61,162 nt of DNA from Collinsella sp. (GCA_022745215.1 JAIIWC010000001.1:1-61162); one strand, 5' to 3'. Counted from the stretch's first letter, positions 32,089-39,948 are shown. Numbers and translations: made by a program. The notes: generated by a model not told the origin, from the sequence alone.

Positions 32089-32748
32089 CTACTCACCGAG
32101 CATCTCTTGGAGCTTGGCTGCCACGGCATGTCCCAAGCTCTCGTGGCTTTCGGGCATCATATGCAGATAGTCGATATCGCCCGGCTCGGCAAACTCGGCG
32201 GCATTCAAAAAGTCGCAGCCAAACTGCTCGGCCACGTGCGCATAGTACTCGCCAAAATGTTCAGATGCCTCGACGGAACGCTCGTCAAAATCGGTCATAT
32301 ATACATCGGCGATCTGCGGCTTGATCTTGATAGGAGCCATCAGCAGGATGCGCGGGCAAGGCGCAGCGTCGGTCCACGGAAACGCGCGGACGGCGCGAAT
32401 CAGCGCCATGGCGCCACGGGCGATATCGGAAGCTGTCACGTTAAAGACCGTCTTACAGTCGTTGGTGCCCAGCATGATCACAATGGCGTCCAGCGGCTTA
32501 TGGGCCTCGAGCAGCATCGGAAGCGCGCGAATGCCGTTGAGGTTAGTGTCCAGATGGCACATGTCGTCGCGTACCGTCGTGCGGCCGTTGAGGCCTTCTT
32601 CAATTACATGCCAGCCCTCGCCTAAGTCACGTTGGACCACGCCACACCAGCGCACATCCTGCGCATAGCGCACCGCGGTACCGTCGCGCATGCCCGCCGG
32701 ATCGTAACCATAGGTGTTGCTGTCACCAAAGCACAGAACGTTTTTCAT
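32089..32748 (-). CDS. SGNH/GDSL-family hydrolase
   Basis: Predicted esterase or lipase of the SGNH superfamily, 219 residues, with no signal peptide. ATG 32748 (MKNVLCFGDSNTYGYD) follows GGGGAG with a six-base gap. Block I is FGDSNTYG (residues 7-14, Ser10), block III is LGTNDCK near residue 98 and block V is DYLHMMPESHESLG near 195, with the Asp/His pair. The pattern resembles carbohydrate- or aryl-esterases of the arylesterase group. Substrate is not known. The upstream gene in the same direction encodes the PARG-like protein, separated by a terminator. Confidence 0.87.
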   Translation of the reverse strand: MKNVLCFGDSNTYGYDPAGMRDGTAVRYAQDVRWCGVVQRDLGEGWHVIEEGLNGRTTVRDDMCHLDTNLNGIRALPMLLEAHKPLDAIVIMLGTNDCKTVFNVTASDIARGAMALIRAVRAFPWTDAAPCPRILLMAPIKIKPQIADVYMTDFDERSVEASEHFGEYYAHVAEQFGCDFLNAAEFAEPGDIDYLHMMPESHESLGHAVAAKLQEMLGE

Positions 32749-32765
32749 CGTAAGCTCCCCACTCA

Positions 32766-32801
32766 ATAAAAAGCCGACAGGAGCAGCCTCTCCCGTCGGC
32801 T
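32766..32801 (-). terminator. Terminator after the PARG-like gene
   Basis: Minus-strand hairpin AGCCGACGGGAG...CTCCTGTCGGCT followed by TTTTTATT; it lies in the short gap before the esterase start. Confidence 0.85.
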
Positions 32802-32826
32802 CGGCATATCGCATCACGAGCACCGT

Positions 32827-33960
32827 TTACAGGTACTTGCGCCAGTCGTCGTCATCCTCGTCATCCTCGGCAGCGGCCTGAGCCTGCTCGGCGGCACGGG
32901 CGGCTGCGGCGCGGGCGGCAACCTGAGCATAGGACTCCTCGTTTCGCTCGGGGAAGTTTGCCAGCACGTGCTCGAATTTGGCGAAGTCCTCGTCCCAGCG
33001 CGTAGAGGGCACGGCAAAGAAGACCTGCTTGACCTTGAAGTCGCCCGATGCGAGCTCCTTGCGGAAGAGCTCGGCCACGGCCTCGGCATCAAAGCCGTTG
33101 TTGTCGCAGCCCCATGCGCCCAGCACGAGCTTCTCGCGACCCAACTCGTCGCAGATGGCGAGCACAAAGCGAATGCGGTCGCGCAGGGCATCCAGCAGAG
33201 CATCGTCGCTCACGCGATACTCCTGGCGGGCGCGCTTAACGTTGGGCGCGGCGGCCACGATCACGTCGGCGTATGCATGCACGTGGTTGCGGTCGAAGCG
33301 CACCGCAGGCACCACTAGGGCACGGTTACGATAGAGCTCGCAGTTGATGTTGCGGCGACGGTTCTCGCCGTACCACTTACGCTGCCTATCGAGAACGTTG
33401 TACAGATACGAATCGGCGCACAGCGTGGCCTCCTGGCCCAGATAACCCTGAATATATCCACCGCCCGGATTGGTAAACGAGGCAAAGGCGAGCACGGCCA
33501 TGTCGCAGAACTGCGCATAGCCGCGACCGTTATCGAGGATTGCCTGCGTGGCGGAGGCATCAAGCACAGTGACCTCGGGCAGGACCGGAGCGGGCTCCTC
33601 AGCAGGCGCGGACTCAGCTTCGGCGATTTCCTCGGCAGGCTCCTCGACGGGCTCGGGCGCCGCCTCGGTCTCGGGCGCTGCCTCGACCTCGGCAGTCTCC
33701 GCGTTCTCGACGTCCTCGGCGACCTGCTCTTCGGGGGCCACAGCACTCTGAACCTTGGCCTTCATCGCCGCGACAAAGCCGGCAGGCATACCGTCAAACT
33801 CGCGAACACCGGCAAGCGAACGCTCGATATCCTTGGCGCACGCTTCGGACACAGTTGCCACGTGACGCTCGGCGGCCTTGGCACGGGCCTCGCGCTTGGG
33901 ATTGGGCTGACCCGCTCGGTTGGACCTGCGGTTACGGTTCCTGTTGTCGACGTCTGCCAT
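32827..33960 (-). CDS. TIGR02452-type (PARG-like macrodomain) protein with an acidic linker
   Basis: The 377-residue protein has three parts. Residues 1-75 are basic and helical. Residues 76-127 are a low-complexity run of Ala, Pro and Glu. From about 130 it is a bacterial PARG-like domain of the TIGR02452 family. The PARG signature is GGG followed by QEE; here GGGYIQGYLGQEATL puts GGG at 166-168 and QEA at 176-178, so the second glutamate, the catalytic one in PARG enzymes, appears to be alanine. Other family blocks are present: MAVLAFASFTNPGGG, YNRALVVPAVRF-like, VIVAAAPNV and LVLGAWGCDNNGFD. It could be an inactive ADP-ribose binder or an altered hydrolase. ATG 33960 starts MADVDNRNRNRR; it has AGG-rich sequence upstream. 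Confidence 0.78.
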   Translation of the reverse strand: MADVDNRNRNRRSNRAGQPNPKREARAKAAERHVATVSEACAKDIERSLAGVREFDGMPAGFVAAMKAKVQSAVAPEEQVAEDVENAETAEVEAAPETEAAPEPVEEPAEEIAEAESAPAEEPAPVLPEVTVLDASATQAILDNGRGYAQFCDMAVLAFASFTNPGGGYIQGYLGQEATLCADSYLYNVLDRQRKWYGENRRRNINCELYRNRALVVPAVRFDRNHVHAYADVIVAAAPNVKRARQEYRVSDDALLDALRDRIRFVLAICDELGREKLVLGAWGCDNNGFDAEAVAELFRKELASGDFKVKQVFFAVPSTRWDEDFAKFEHVLANFPERNEESYAQVAARAAAARAAEQAQAAAEDDEDDDDWRKYL

Positions 33961-34025
33961 ACGTGGCCACCTTTCCTGTCGCTGCCGCTATCGGCTTTTC
34001 CCATCCATGATACCCCGCCGCGCAC

Positions 34026-34054
34026 AAAAAAGACGGCCCCGAAGGACCGCCTTT
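34026..34054 (-). terminator. Terminator after the BI-1 family gene
   Basis: Minus-strand AAGGCGGTCC...GGGGCCGTCTT hairpin with G-U pairs, followed by TTTTTTG. Confidence 0.7.
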
Positions 34055-34100
34055 CGCATCGTTTTACCGTGTCCGGCAGGAAGCATCGCAATGCCGCGCT

Positions 34101-34796
34101 TTAATCGCGACGGCCGAGGATGTTCAGAATGCGCAGGAACACGTTGATAATGTCCACGAACAGGCTGGATGCCATGAGCACGGCGTTGGGCAGCGTGGGC
34201 GGCACCGTCGTTGCCACATAGGTGTCGTAGCCGATGAAGCCGGCGAACACCACGATCACGATCAGGTCGGTGATGGACTGCGAAACGCCCATGAACATCA
34301 GCACGATCTCGACCAGAATCGTGGCAAGCAGGATGCCAAAACCAATGCCATACACACGCTGGAAGAACTTGGGGAAGGTCACGCCCAGCGCACCAAAGAC
34401 AAAGGTGATGGCGGCCGTGGCGATAAAGGCGGTGTTAATGGTAGGCAGGTCGTAGTTGGCAAGACCAAACGACGCCGTCAGGCCAAAGGTGCTCGCAAAG
34501 ACCACGTAGCCCACGAGTGACAGGCCCACGGACTGTTTGCTGGCAGCAGCCGACATCATGACCATGCCGACGATGGTCAAAATAAATGAGCCAAAGACCA
34601 GCGGCAAAGCGGCGCCGCTCATCATCATGCGCGCAAACGACATGGTGCTCGTAAAGTAAACACCGGCGCCCATGGCGCAAAAGCCCAAAAAGATCAGAGC
34701 AGACATGACAAGGTTGTACGCGCGCGGCGACATCTCCTTGGCACGGCTTGCGCCGGTCTCGATGGGGCCATTCTGATAGCCCTGGATATCGTTCAT
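34101..34796 (-). CDS. Bax inhibitor-1 (BI-1/YccA) family membrane protein
   Basis: Seven-helix membrane protein, 231 residues, of the BI-1 family. Bacterial members such as YccA interact with the FtsH protease or leak calcium; the role here is unknown. ATG 34796 lies after AAAGGAC. The N-terminal 25 residues are hydrophilic. The signature is in the last third: FAGFIGYDTYVATT near residues 181-194, followed by the final helix ending DIINVFLRILNILGRR. Acidic residues of the pH-sensing pair are probably those in GYDT and VDII. A terminator follows. Confidence 0.92.
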   Translation of the reverse strand: MNDIQGYQNGPIETGASRAKEMSPRAYNLVMSALIFLGFCAMGAGVYFTSTMSFARMMMSGAALPLVFGSFILTIVGMVMMSAAASKQSVGLSLVGYVVFASTFGLTASFGLANYDLPTINTAFIATAAITFVFGALGVTFPKFFQRVYGIGFGILLATILVEIVLMFMGVSQSITDLIVIVVFAGFIGYDTYVATTVPPTLPNAVLMASSLFVDIINVFLRILNILGRRD

Positions 34797-34876
34797 AATT
34801 TCGTCCTTTCAAAAAGCACCGCGACGGCGCCGTAGCTGACAAGTTTCCTGCCATTGTACCCGAACGCCACGCGTTC

Positions 34877-35215
34877 TTACCTGCGGCGCTCGCTCTCGAG
34901 TGTTCGGTCGAACGCCCACACCCACCAACGCATCACGTGTGCCTGCGAGCCGTCCGCCCGCTCGCGCGTCTGGTCCTCCAGATACAACTCGGTCGCGTGC
35001 CCGCCAAAACGCACCTTATAGGTTGCCGTACGAATGCCGTGAACCGTCAGGCCAAACCCAGTGGTCGAGACAATCTCGTCAATCGTAAAGCAACGACCGT
35101 CGACCCAGCAGACGGTGACCGGCACGACCTGTCCGCCCGCGAGGATGCGAGCCACGACGTCCACATACTGCTTGTGCACGCGCCGAGTTTTGCCATCTGT
35201 CTGTCGATATTCCAT
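34877..35215 (-). CDS. Conserved hypothetical protein (112 aa), probably leaderless
   Basis: Unrecognised small cytoplasmic protein. It begins MEYRQTDGKTRRVHK, has a beta-rich core (VVPVTVCWVDGRCFTIDEIV) and ends with an aromatic stretch (MRWWVWAFDRTLESERRR). No known motif is identified. AGGAGG lies only one base before the ATG. A -10-like GATAAT ends seven bases before the ATG and TTTACA lies 18 bases further upstream, so transcription may begin at or next to the start codon. An ATG seven codons upstream lacks any site. It is divergent from pitA. Confidence 0.65.
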   Translation of the reverse strand: MEYRQTDGKTRRVHKQYVDVVARILAGGQVVPVTVCWVDGRCFTIDEIVSTTGFGLTVHGIRTATYKVRFGGHATELYLEDQTRERADGSQAHVMRWWVWAFDRTLESERRR

Positions 35216-35222
35216 GCCTCCT

Positions 35223-35252
35223 ATTATCGAACGCATGTTTGCATGTTGTAAA
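35223..35252 (-). promoter_or_regulatory. Promoter placed for a leaderless transcript
   Basis: Minus-strand TTTACA (-35), 18-base spacer, GATAAT (-10), then seven bases (AGGAGGC) and the ATG at 35215. Confidence 0.5.
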
Positions 35253-35403
35253 GCGAACAGGCTGTGGTTTTGGGGTGTTGGGGCGCGCGCACGTGTCCTC
35301 ATGGTGTGTTAGCAAAAAGAACACCCACGGTCAACAGGGCTAATATTCATTTTTAGTGCCAAAAAATTCACTGCTCCCATCAGAACTCGGTAAAGAAACC
35401 CGC

Positions 35404-35435
35404 AGGAGGTGATACGATTTATCATGTTTCTGTAA
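35404..35435 (+). promoter_or_regulatory. Perfect Shine-Dalgarno followed by a three-codon ORF ahead of pitA
   Basis: AGGAGGTGAT at 35404-35413 is complementary to the 16S rRNA tail over ten bases. It is followed ten bases later by ATG TTT CTG TAA, in the same frame as pitA 30 bases further on. It could be a leader ORF or a broken earlier start of pitA. Confidence 0.45.
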
Positions 35436-35465
35436 CGTGCCTGCAAACTTCGAGAAAGCCCATAT

Positions 35466-36515
35466 ATGGACGTAACGTTCTCAACCTTCCTCGGCCAACT
35501 TGTGTCGAACCCAGTCCTTGCCGTCACCGTGATCCTCGCGCTCGGCGCCATCTTCGTCAATGGATGGACCGACGCACCCAACGCCATCGCGACCTGCGTC
35601 ACTACGCGTTGCATGCCCGCCCGCGCCGCTATTCTCATGAGTGCCGCATTCAACTTCCTTGGCGTGCTCATCATGACGCACTTTAACGCGAGCGTCGCCA
35701 ACACCATCTCCCATATTGTCGACTTTGGCGGAAACAGCACCATGGCGCTCGCCTGTCTGTGCGCGGCGCTGTTCTCCATCGTCGTCTACGGCGCCACAGC
35801 GTCGCGTTTTGGCATCCCCACCTCGCAAAGCCACAGCCTTATCGCCGGCCTGACCGGTGCCGCCATCGCCCTCGGCGGTGCGAGCAGCGTCAACGTCCAC
35901 GAGTGGATGAAGGTCATCTACGGCCTGGCGCTCTCCATCGGTCTGGGCTTTGTCATGGGCTGGGTCCTGTGCAAGCTCGTCTCGATTCTTTTCGCCGCCG
36001 CCAACAGGCGACGTGCCAATGTCTTCTTTAAATACGCTCAGATCGCGAGCGCTGCGGCCATGAGCTTTATGCACGGCGCGCAGGATGGACAGAAGTTCAT
36101 CGGCGTGCTCTTTTTAGGCGTGGCCTTTGCCAGCGGCCAGACGAGCGTCGGCGATGCCGGCATCCCCATCTGGATTATGCTGCTATGCTCGGCCACCATG
36201 GGCATCGGCACCAGCGTGGGCGGCGAGCGCATCATCAAGTCCGTTGGCCAGAGCATGGTCAAGCTCGAAAAGTACCAGGGCTTCTCCGCCGACCTGGCGG
36301 GCGCCGCGAACCTGCTGCTTGCCACCCTTACCGGCATCCCCGTGTCCTCCACGCACATCAAGACCTGCGCCATCATGGGCGTCGGTGCCGTCAAACGCCT
36401 CTCGGCCATCAACTTCGGCGTCGTCAAGGACATGATGTTCACCTGGTTCTTCACCTTCCCCGCCTGCGGACTCATCAGCTTTGTCATGGCCAAGCTGTTC
36501 ATGATGTTCCTCTAG
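35466..36515 (+). CDS. pitA: PiT family inorganic phosphate transporter
   Basis: Low-affinity, ion-coupled phosphate uptake protein of the membrane. The 349 residues have the two PiT signature repeats: GWTDAPNAIATCVTTR near 33-48 in the first half and FMHGAQDGQKFIGV near 201-214 in the second; the GIPTSQSHSLIAGL and GIPVSSTHIKTCAIMGVG segments are the matching serine-rich halves. About ten membrane helices are present. ATG 35466 has only a weak GAGAAAG site; the strong site is further upstream at 35404 in front of a three-codon ORF. DUF47 follows in the same operon. Confidence 0.93.
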   Translation: MDVTFSTFLGQLVSNPVLAVTVILALGAIFVNGWTDAPNAIATCVTTRCMPARAAILMSAAFNFLGVLIMTHFNASVANTISHIVDFGGNSTMALACLCAALFSIVVYGATASRFGIPTSQSHSLIAGLTGAAIALGGASSVNVHEWMKVIYGLALSIGLGFVMGWVLCKLVSILFAAANRRRANVFFKYAQIASAAAMSFMHGAQDGQKFIGVLFLGVAFASGQTSVGDAGIPIWIMLLCSATMGIGTSVGGERIIKSVGQSMVKLEKYQGFSADLAGAANLLLATLTGIPVSSTHIKTCAIMGVGAVKRLSAINFGVVKDMMFTWFFTFPACGLISFVMAKLFMMFL

Positions 36516-36582
36516 TCAAACCGAACGTCCATCCGGACCGTAACACCTCGCCCACCCGTCTTCGCCTCGAAAGGACCCACTC

Positions 36583-37206
36583 ATGGCAAAGAAACCCGAT
36601 TCGTTCTACTTTGACAACTACGTCGCCTGCGCCGACCTCGCCGTCCAGGCCGCCGAGCTGCTTACCAAGATTTTCGAGAACTTCGATCCCGCAAAGATTC
36701 ACGATATGCTCGACAAGATGCATGCGATCGAGCATGCGGCCGACAAGAAGCACCATGAGCTTGAGGACGCCCTGCTCACCGCCTTTATCACCCCGCTTGA
36801 GCGCGAGGATCTGGACCTGATGAGCTGCTCGCTCGACACCGTGCTCGACCGCATCGAGGGCGTCGTGCAGCGCGTCTACTTCACCAACATCCAGAGCATC
36901 CATCCCGATGCCATCGTGATCGCCCACAAGGTGACCGACGCCTGCCGCGCCATGAAAGACCTGATGGTCGAGCTGCCTAACTACCGCAAGTCCAAAACGC
37001 TGCGCGAGCTCGTCATCCAGATCAACACCATCGAGTCCGAGGCCGACGAGCTCTATATCAACGCCATGCGTAACCTGCACGTTAACGGCAAGGACCCGCT
37101 CGAGGTCATCGCTTGGCGTGACGTGTACGCCTTCCTGGAGTACTGCGCCGACTGCTGCGAGAATGTAGCCGATGTTGTGGATTCGATTGTCATGAAGAAC
37201 AGTTAA
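36583..37206 (+). CDS. DUF47 (PhoU-like) Pit accessory protein
   Basis: Cytoplasmic all-helical protein of the DUF47 family, related to PhoU, usually encoded beside Pit transporters and thought to control them. The 207 residues start MAKKPDSFYFDNY after GAAAGGACC. Conserved metal-site segments are IEHAADKKHHEL near residues 48-59, DTVLDRIEGVVQR near 85-97 and INTIESEADELY near 147-158. It follows pitA by 67 bases. A phosphate-flux role is strongly supported by position. Confidence 0.9.
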   Translation: MAKKPDSFYFDNYVACADLAVQAAELLTKIFENFDPAKIHDMLDKMHAIEHAADKKHHELEDALLTAFITPLEREDLDLMSCSLDTVLDRIEGVVQRVYFTNIQSIHPDAIVIAHKVTDACRAMKDLMVELPNYRKSKTLRELVIQINTIESEADELYINAMRNLHVNGKDPLEVIAWRDVYAFLEYCADCCENVADVVDSIVMKNS

Positions 37207-37211
37207 TTGGG

Positions 37212-37320
37212 GGTACGTATCCCACCGGTCGCGGGCCCGACCACTAATACCTTTTTCACTCCGGCTGCAAGCAGAGTCGTTCAAAAGGTATTAGTGGTCG
37301 GGCCCGCTCCCTTACGTACC
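37212..37320. repeat. 109-nt palindrome with 25-bp perfect inner arms
   Basis: Outer GGTACGTA/TACGTACC and inner GCGGGCCCGACCACTAATAC... arms at 37231-37255 and 37283-37307, perfect over 25 bp. It lies just after the DUF47 stop. The T-rich loop is CTTTTTCAC; no terminal T-tract follows. Confidence 0.85.
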
Positions 37321-37490
37321 ACCATTGGGAACTTTGGCTGATAGGTTTAGCGCAATGGGGGTTTGGCTGAAGGGACCTTTGGTATCCATTCGGACACTTT
37401 GGCTCTTGATGAGCGATTGGCTGATTGCTGCTTTGGGTACTGTTTGGGTTACTTTGGGTTTGTTTGATTATTAATTGTTGGAGGGCTTGT

Positions 37491-38021
37491 ATGTCGTATT
37501 TGGATCTGGCTCGGTCTCGGTATTCTTGTCGTTTGTTTGAGGATCGTCCTGTTGAGCAGGCTGTGGTGGACGCCATTGTTGAGGCTGGGCGTATTGCTCC
37601 TTCTGCTTGTAATAATCATCCAGCCCGTGTGATGGTGCTGGATACGCCTGAGCTGTTGGAGAAGGCTGCTGCTTGTCAGCCTCGGTTTGCTCGTGATGGG
37701 TCTATCTTTGGAGCTCCGCTTGTCTTCCTTATTTGCAGCGTTACCGATGATGCTTGGGTGCGCCCGTATGACCAGATGAATTCCAGTGAAATCGATACGT
37801 CCATCGTGTGCGACCAGATGATGATGGAGGCCACCGAGCAGGGCCTGGGAACGTGCTGGGTATGCCATTTTAAGCCTGAGGTGGCACAGGAGCAGTTCAA
37901 TCTGCCCAAGGGCGTCTATTCCTATCACATGCTCGTCTGTGGCTATCCCGCCGACCACATCGCCGATCCCGAGCATCGCGAGGCCCGCACTATTCCCCTC
38001 TCCAACTTCCTCCTCAAGTAG
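37491..38021 (+). CDS. Nitroreductase family protein
   Basis: FMN-dependent oxidoreductase of the nitroreductase family, 176 residues. ATG 37491 (MSYLDLARSRYSCR) follows GGAGGG with a six-base gap. The FMN motif RSRYSCRLFEDRPV is at residues 8-21, AGRIAPSACNNHPARV at about 35-50 and ATEQGLGTCWVCHF at about 112-125; the last resembles the dimer core. The 3' half uses C-ending codons like the rest of the window, while the first 80 codons and the upstream region prefer T-ending codons, so the gene may have mixed ancestry. It is followed by a clear terminator. Confidence 0.88.
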   Translation: MSYLDLARSRYSCRLFEDRPVEQAVVDAIVEAGRIAPSACNNHPARVMVLDTPELLEKAAACQPRFARDGSIFGAPLVFLICSVTDDAWVRPYDQMNSSEIDTSIVCDQMMMEATEQGLGTCWVCHFKPEVAQEQFNLPKGVYSYHMLVCGYPADHIADPEHREARTIPLSNFLLK

Positions 38022-38064
38022 TTTTTAGACATACCTTAAAATCTACCTTTTACCACGCGCCCTT

Positions 38065-38107
38065 CGCCGAGTTCTGTCCTATCGCATGCAGAGCTCGGCG
38101 TTTTGTT
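38065..38107 (+). terminator. Terminator after the nitroreductase gene
   Basis: CGCCGAGTTCT...AGAGCTCGGCG followed by TTTTGTTT. Confidence 0.88.
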
Positions 38108-38127
38108 TCCCAACCCGTATACAGCCA

Positions 38128-38157
38128 CAAAAAAGGAGCCCGCAGGTGCGAGCTCCT
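38128..38157 (-). terminator. Terminator after divIVA
   Basis: Minus-strand AGGAGCTCGC...GCGGGCTCCT followed by TTTTTTG. Confidence 0.88.
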
Positions 38158-38186
38158 CTTAAGGACACTAGATTGTAGCTCTGATG

Positions 38187-38861
38187 CTAGTCCAGGTCGT
38201 CGGCGGCAAAGTTGTCGATCGGGGCGAAGGGATCGGCCACGGGGACAACCGGGTCAGCGACGGGCAGCGGCTCGGCGGGAACAGTCACCGCAGGAGAAGC
38301 GGCAGAACCGACCGGCGTGGAGGCCATGAGGTCGGCCGGGAAGGAGTTCTGGGCATCGTCCATGAAGTGCTGGATGAGCTTGAGGTACTCGGCCTTGAAC
38401 TCCTCGCGGGAAGCCTTGAGACGATCGATTTCCTCGAGCTCGGCCTGCTTCTCGGTCAGAGCCTGGCGGATAACCTCGCGTGCCTTAGCGTCAGCCTCGT
38501 TGCGGATACGCTCGGCGTTCTCGTTGGCATCGTTGACGATGGTCTCAGCGGTCTGCTGGGCAGCGATCAGGGCAGCGGAAATCTGGCGCTCCTGAGCGGA
38601 GAAGTCAGGGGCGGGAGCAGCCACGGGGGCGGCAGGAACGGCTTGGGCGGTGGCATCCTGAGCCTGGGCAAGCTGAGCCTGCGCATCGGCAAGCTGCTGC
38701 TCGGTAGCAGTCAGGCGACCCTTAAGGTCGACGATCTTAGCGAGCATAGCGTCAACCTCGGAGGACAGCGTCTCCAAGAAGACGTCGACCTCGGCGGGAT
38801 CGTAGCCACGCTTGGCCTCAGAGAAAGTCTGAGCCTGGATGTCTGCAGGGGTAATAGCCAT
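38187..38861 (-). CDS. divIVA: DivIVA-family cell-pole/division protein
   Basis: Coiled-coil scaffold that binds curved membrane and organises septation or polar growth. The 224 residues start MAITPADIQAQTFSEAKRGYDPAEVDVFL, the DivIVA N-domain, after AAAGGAGAC. A coiled coil runs at about residues 35-70 and again from 90 to about 165 (ANENAERIRNEADAKAREV and similar), separated by an Ala/Pro linker. The last 50 residues are Pro/Val/Ala-rich and acidic. It follows yggT and sepF in the same direction, as in many Gram-positives. Confidence 0.92.
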   Translation of the reverse strand: MAITPADIQAQTFSEAKRGYDPAEVDVFLETLSSEVDAMLAKIVDLKGRLTATEQQLADAQAQLAQAQDATAQAVPAAPVAAPAPDFSAQERQISAALIAAQQTAETIVNDANENAERIRNEADAKAREVIRQALTEKQAELEEIDRLKASREEFKAEYLKLIQHFMDDAQNSFPADLMASTPVGSAASPAVTVPAEPLPVADPVVPVADPFAPIDNFAADDLD

Positions 38862-38922
38862 AACAAGTCTCCTTTTTCATCGCCTCGGCGCTACACGCCC
38901 GACGTAAGTTACTAAGTCAGTT

Positions 38923-39204
38923 CTATACGAGTATACCTATAAGAAGCTGCAGAACCAGCCTCTGCACCAACTGCAACGCAATAATCGCAACGACCGGCGA
39001 AAAATCGATACCGCCCATCGGCGGGATGAAACGACGGAACAGGTTGAGCCACGGACCGCACACGCTATCGAGCACCGCAGCAATATCCTGAAGCAAACCA
39101 CCCTGCTTCATGGGAATCCACGTCATAAAGCAGTAGACGACAATGAGCGTGGAATAGAAGTTGAACAGCGTGTTGACCAGCTGGACGATAGTGTAGATGT
39201 TGAT
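38923..39204 (-). CDS. yggT: YggT family membrane protein with a probable AUC start
   Basis: Small membrane protein, 93 residues when read from codon 39204. Two hydrophobic hairpins are seen: IYTIVQLVNTLFNFYSTLIV and, near the end, VAIIALQLVQRLVLQLLIGI. Between them is NLFRRFIPPMGGIDFSPVV, which carries the family motif (RFIPP-GG-DFSP). The frame upstream of ATG 39126 continues 26 codons with the first helix, and no ATG, GTG or TTG exists in it. GAGGAG lies six bases before ATC 39204. ATT (39210) and CTG (39177) are other candidates. YggT proteins help in osmotic or cell-division functions; the exact role is unknown. The gene is 21 bases after sepF. Confidence 0.82.
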   Translation of the reverse strand: MNIYTIVQLVNTLFNFYSTLIVVYCFMTWIPMKQGGLLQDIAAVLDSVCGPWLNLFRRFIPPMGGIDFSPVVAIIALQLVQRLVLQLLIGILV

Positions 39205-39225
39205 GGGAATCTCCTCGTCTTGTCT

Positions 39226-39948
39226 TTACTTAAGGTAGCCGTCGGCACGAAGCTTCTTGAGATCGGAATCTTTGACCTCGCAGCCGGCGGGCAGCACCAT
39301 GAACACGCGGTCGCCCACCTCCTTGACCGTGGCACCCAGACCGCAGGCAAAGCCGTAAGAGAAGTCCAAGACGCGCTTAGCAACTTCGGTGCGTACGCCC
39401 ACAAAAATCAGTGCGACAGGCTGCTTGGTGCGAACGCGGCGCACCACGGTCTCCACGTCGTCATAGCTCTCGGGGCGCAGGACATAGGCCGGCAGCTGCG
39501 GCGTGGCGTTGATGATATTGCTCGCATAGGCCGAGGCATCACTCGGTGCAGGCGCGGGCGCAGCGGCGGCACGGGCGCGGGTGTTCTCGGCGTAGCTCGA
39601 CGGCGTGTCATAGGCACCAGGACGATAACCGCTCGCAACACTGTCCTGCGAGCGCGAAGGCGGGTTATACGTCGTGGCATGGCGGGAGTCATCGCCGACC
39701 AGCTGACCGGAGCGCGTATACACGGCAACCGACTCAGCTTCACCGCGGCGCGTCTGACCAAGCAGGCCGTTGCTCGGCTCGTCTTGGGTGTAGAAGCCCT
39801 CGCCCGAAGCACCGCCGTAGCCGTTGCCCTGATAACTATCGTCATAGCCGTCATCGTAGCCGTAGTCGTCGTCCTGGCCATAACCCTGGTCGTAACCCTG
39901 CTGGCCGCCCAGGTGCATCTTATTTTTAATCTCGTCAAGGAAGCCCAT
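39226..39948 (-). CDS. sepF: Cell division protein SepF
   Basis: FtsZ-binding protein that bundles and anchors FtsZ filaments to membrane. ATG 39948 (MGFLDEIKNKMHLGG) follows AGAGGA with a good gap. The first 12 residues can form an amphipathic membrane-binding helix. Residues 16-50 are an unusual Asp/Gly/Tyr-rich low-complexity run; a Ser/Ala/Pro linker follows to about 150. The conserved domain is at about 155-225, with RPESYDDVETVVRRVRTKQPVAL and GFACGLGATVKEVGDRVFMVLP. As ftsA is missing from its usual place, SepF is the obvious membrane anchor. The 240-residue length is longer than B. subtilis SepF (152). Confidence 0.93.
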   Translation of the reverse strand: MGFLDEIKNKMHLGGQQGYDQGYGQDDDYGYDDGYDDSYQGNGYGGASGEGFYTQDEPSNGLLGQTRRGEAESVAVYTRSGQLVGDDSRHATTYNPPSRSQDSVASGYRPGAYDTPSSYAENTRARAAAAPAPAPSDASAYASNIINATPQLPAYVLRPESYDDVETVVRRVRTKQPVALIFVGVRTEVAKRVLDFSYGFACGLGATVKEVGDRVFMVLPAGCEVKDSDLKKLRADGYLK

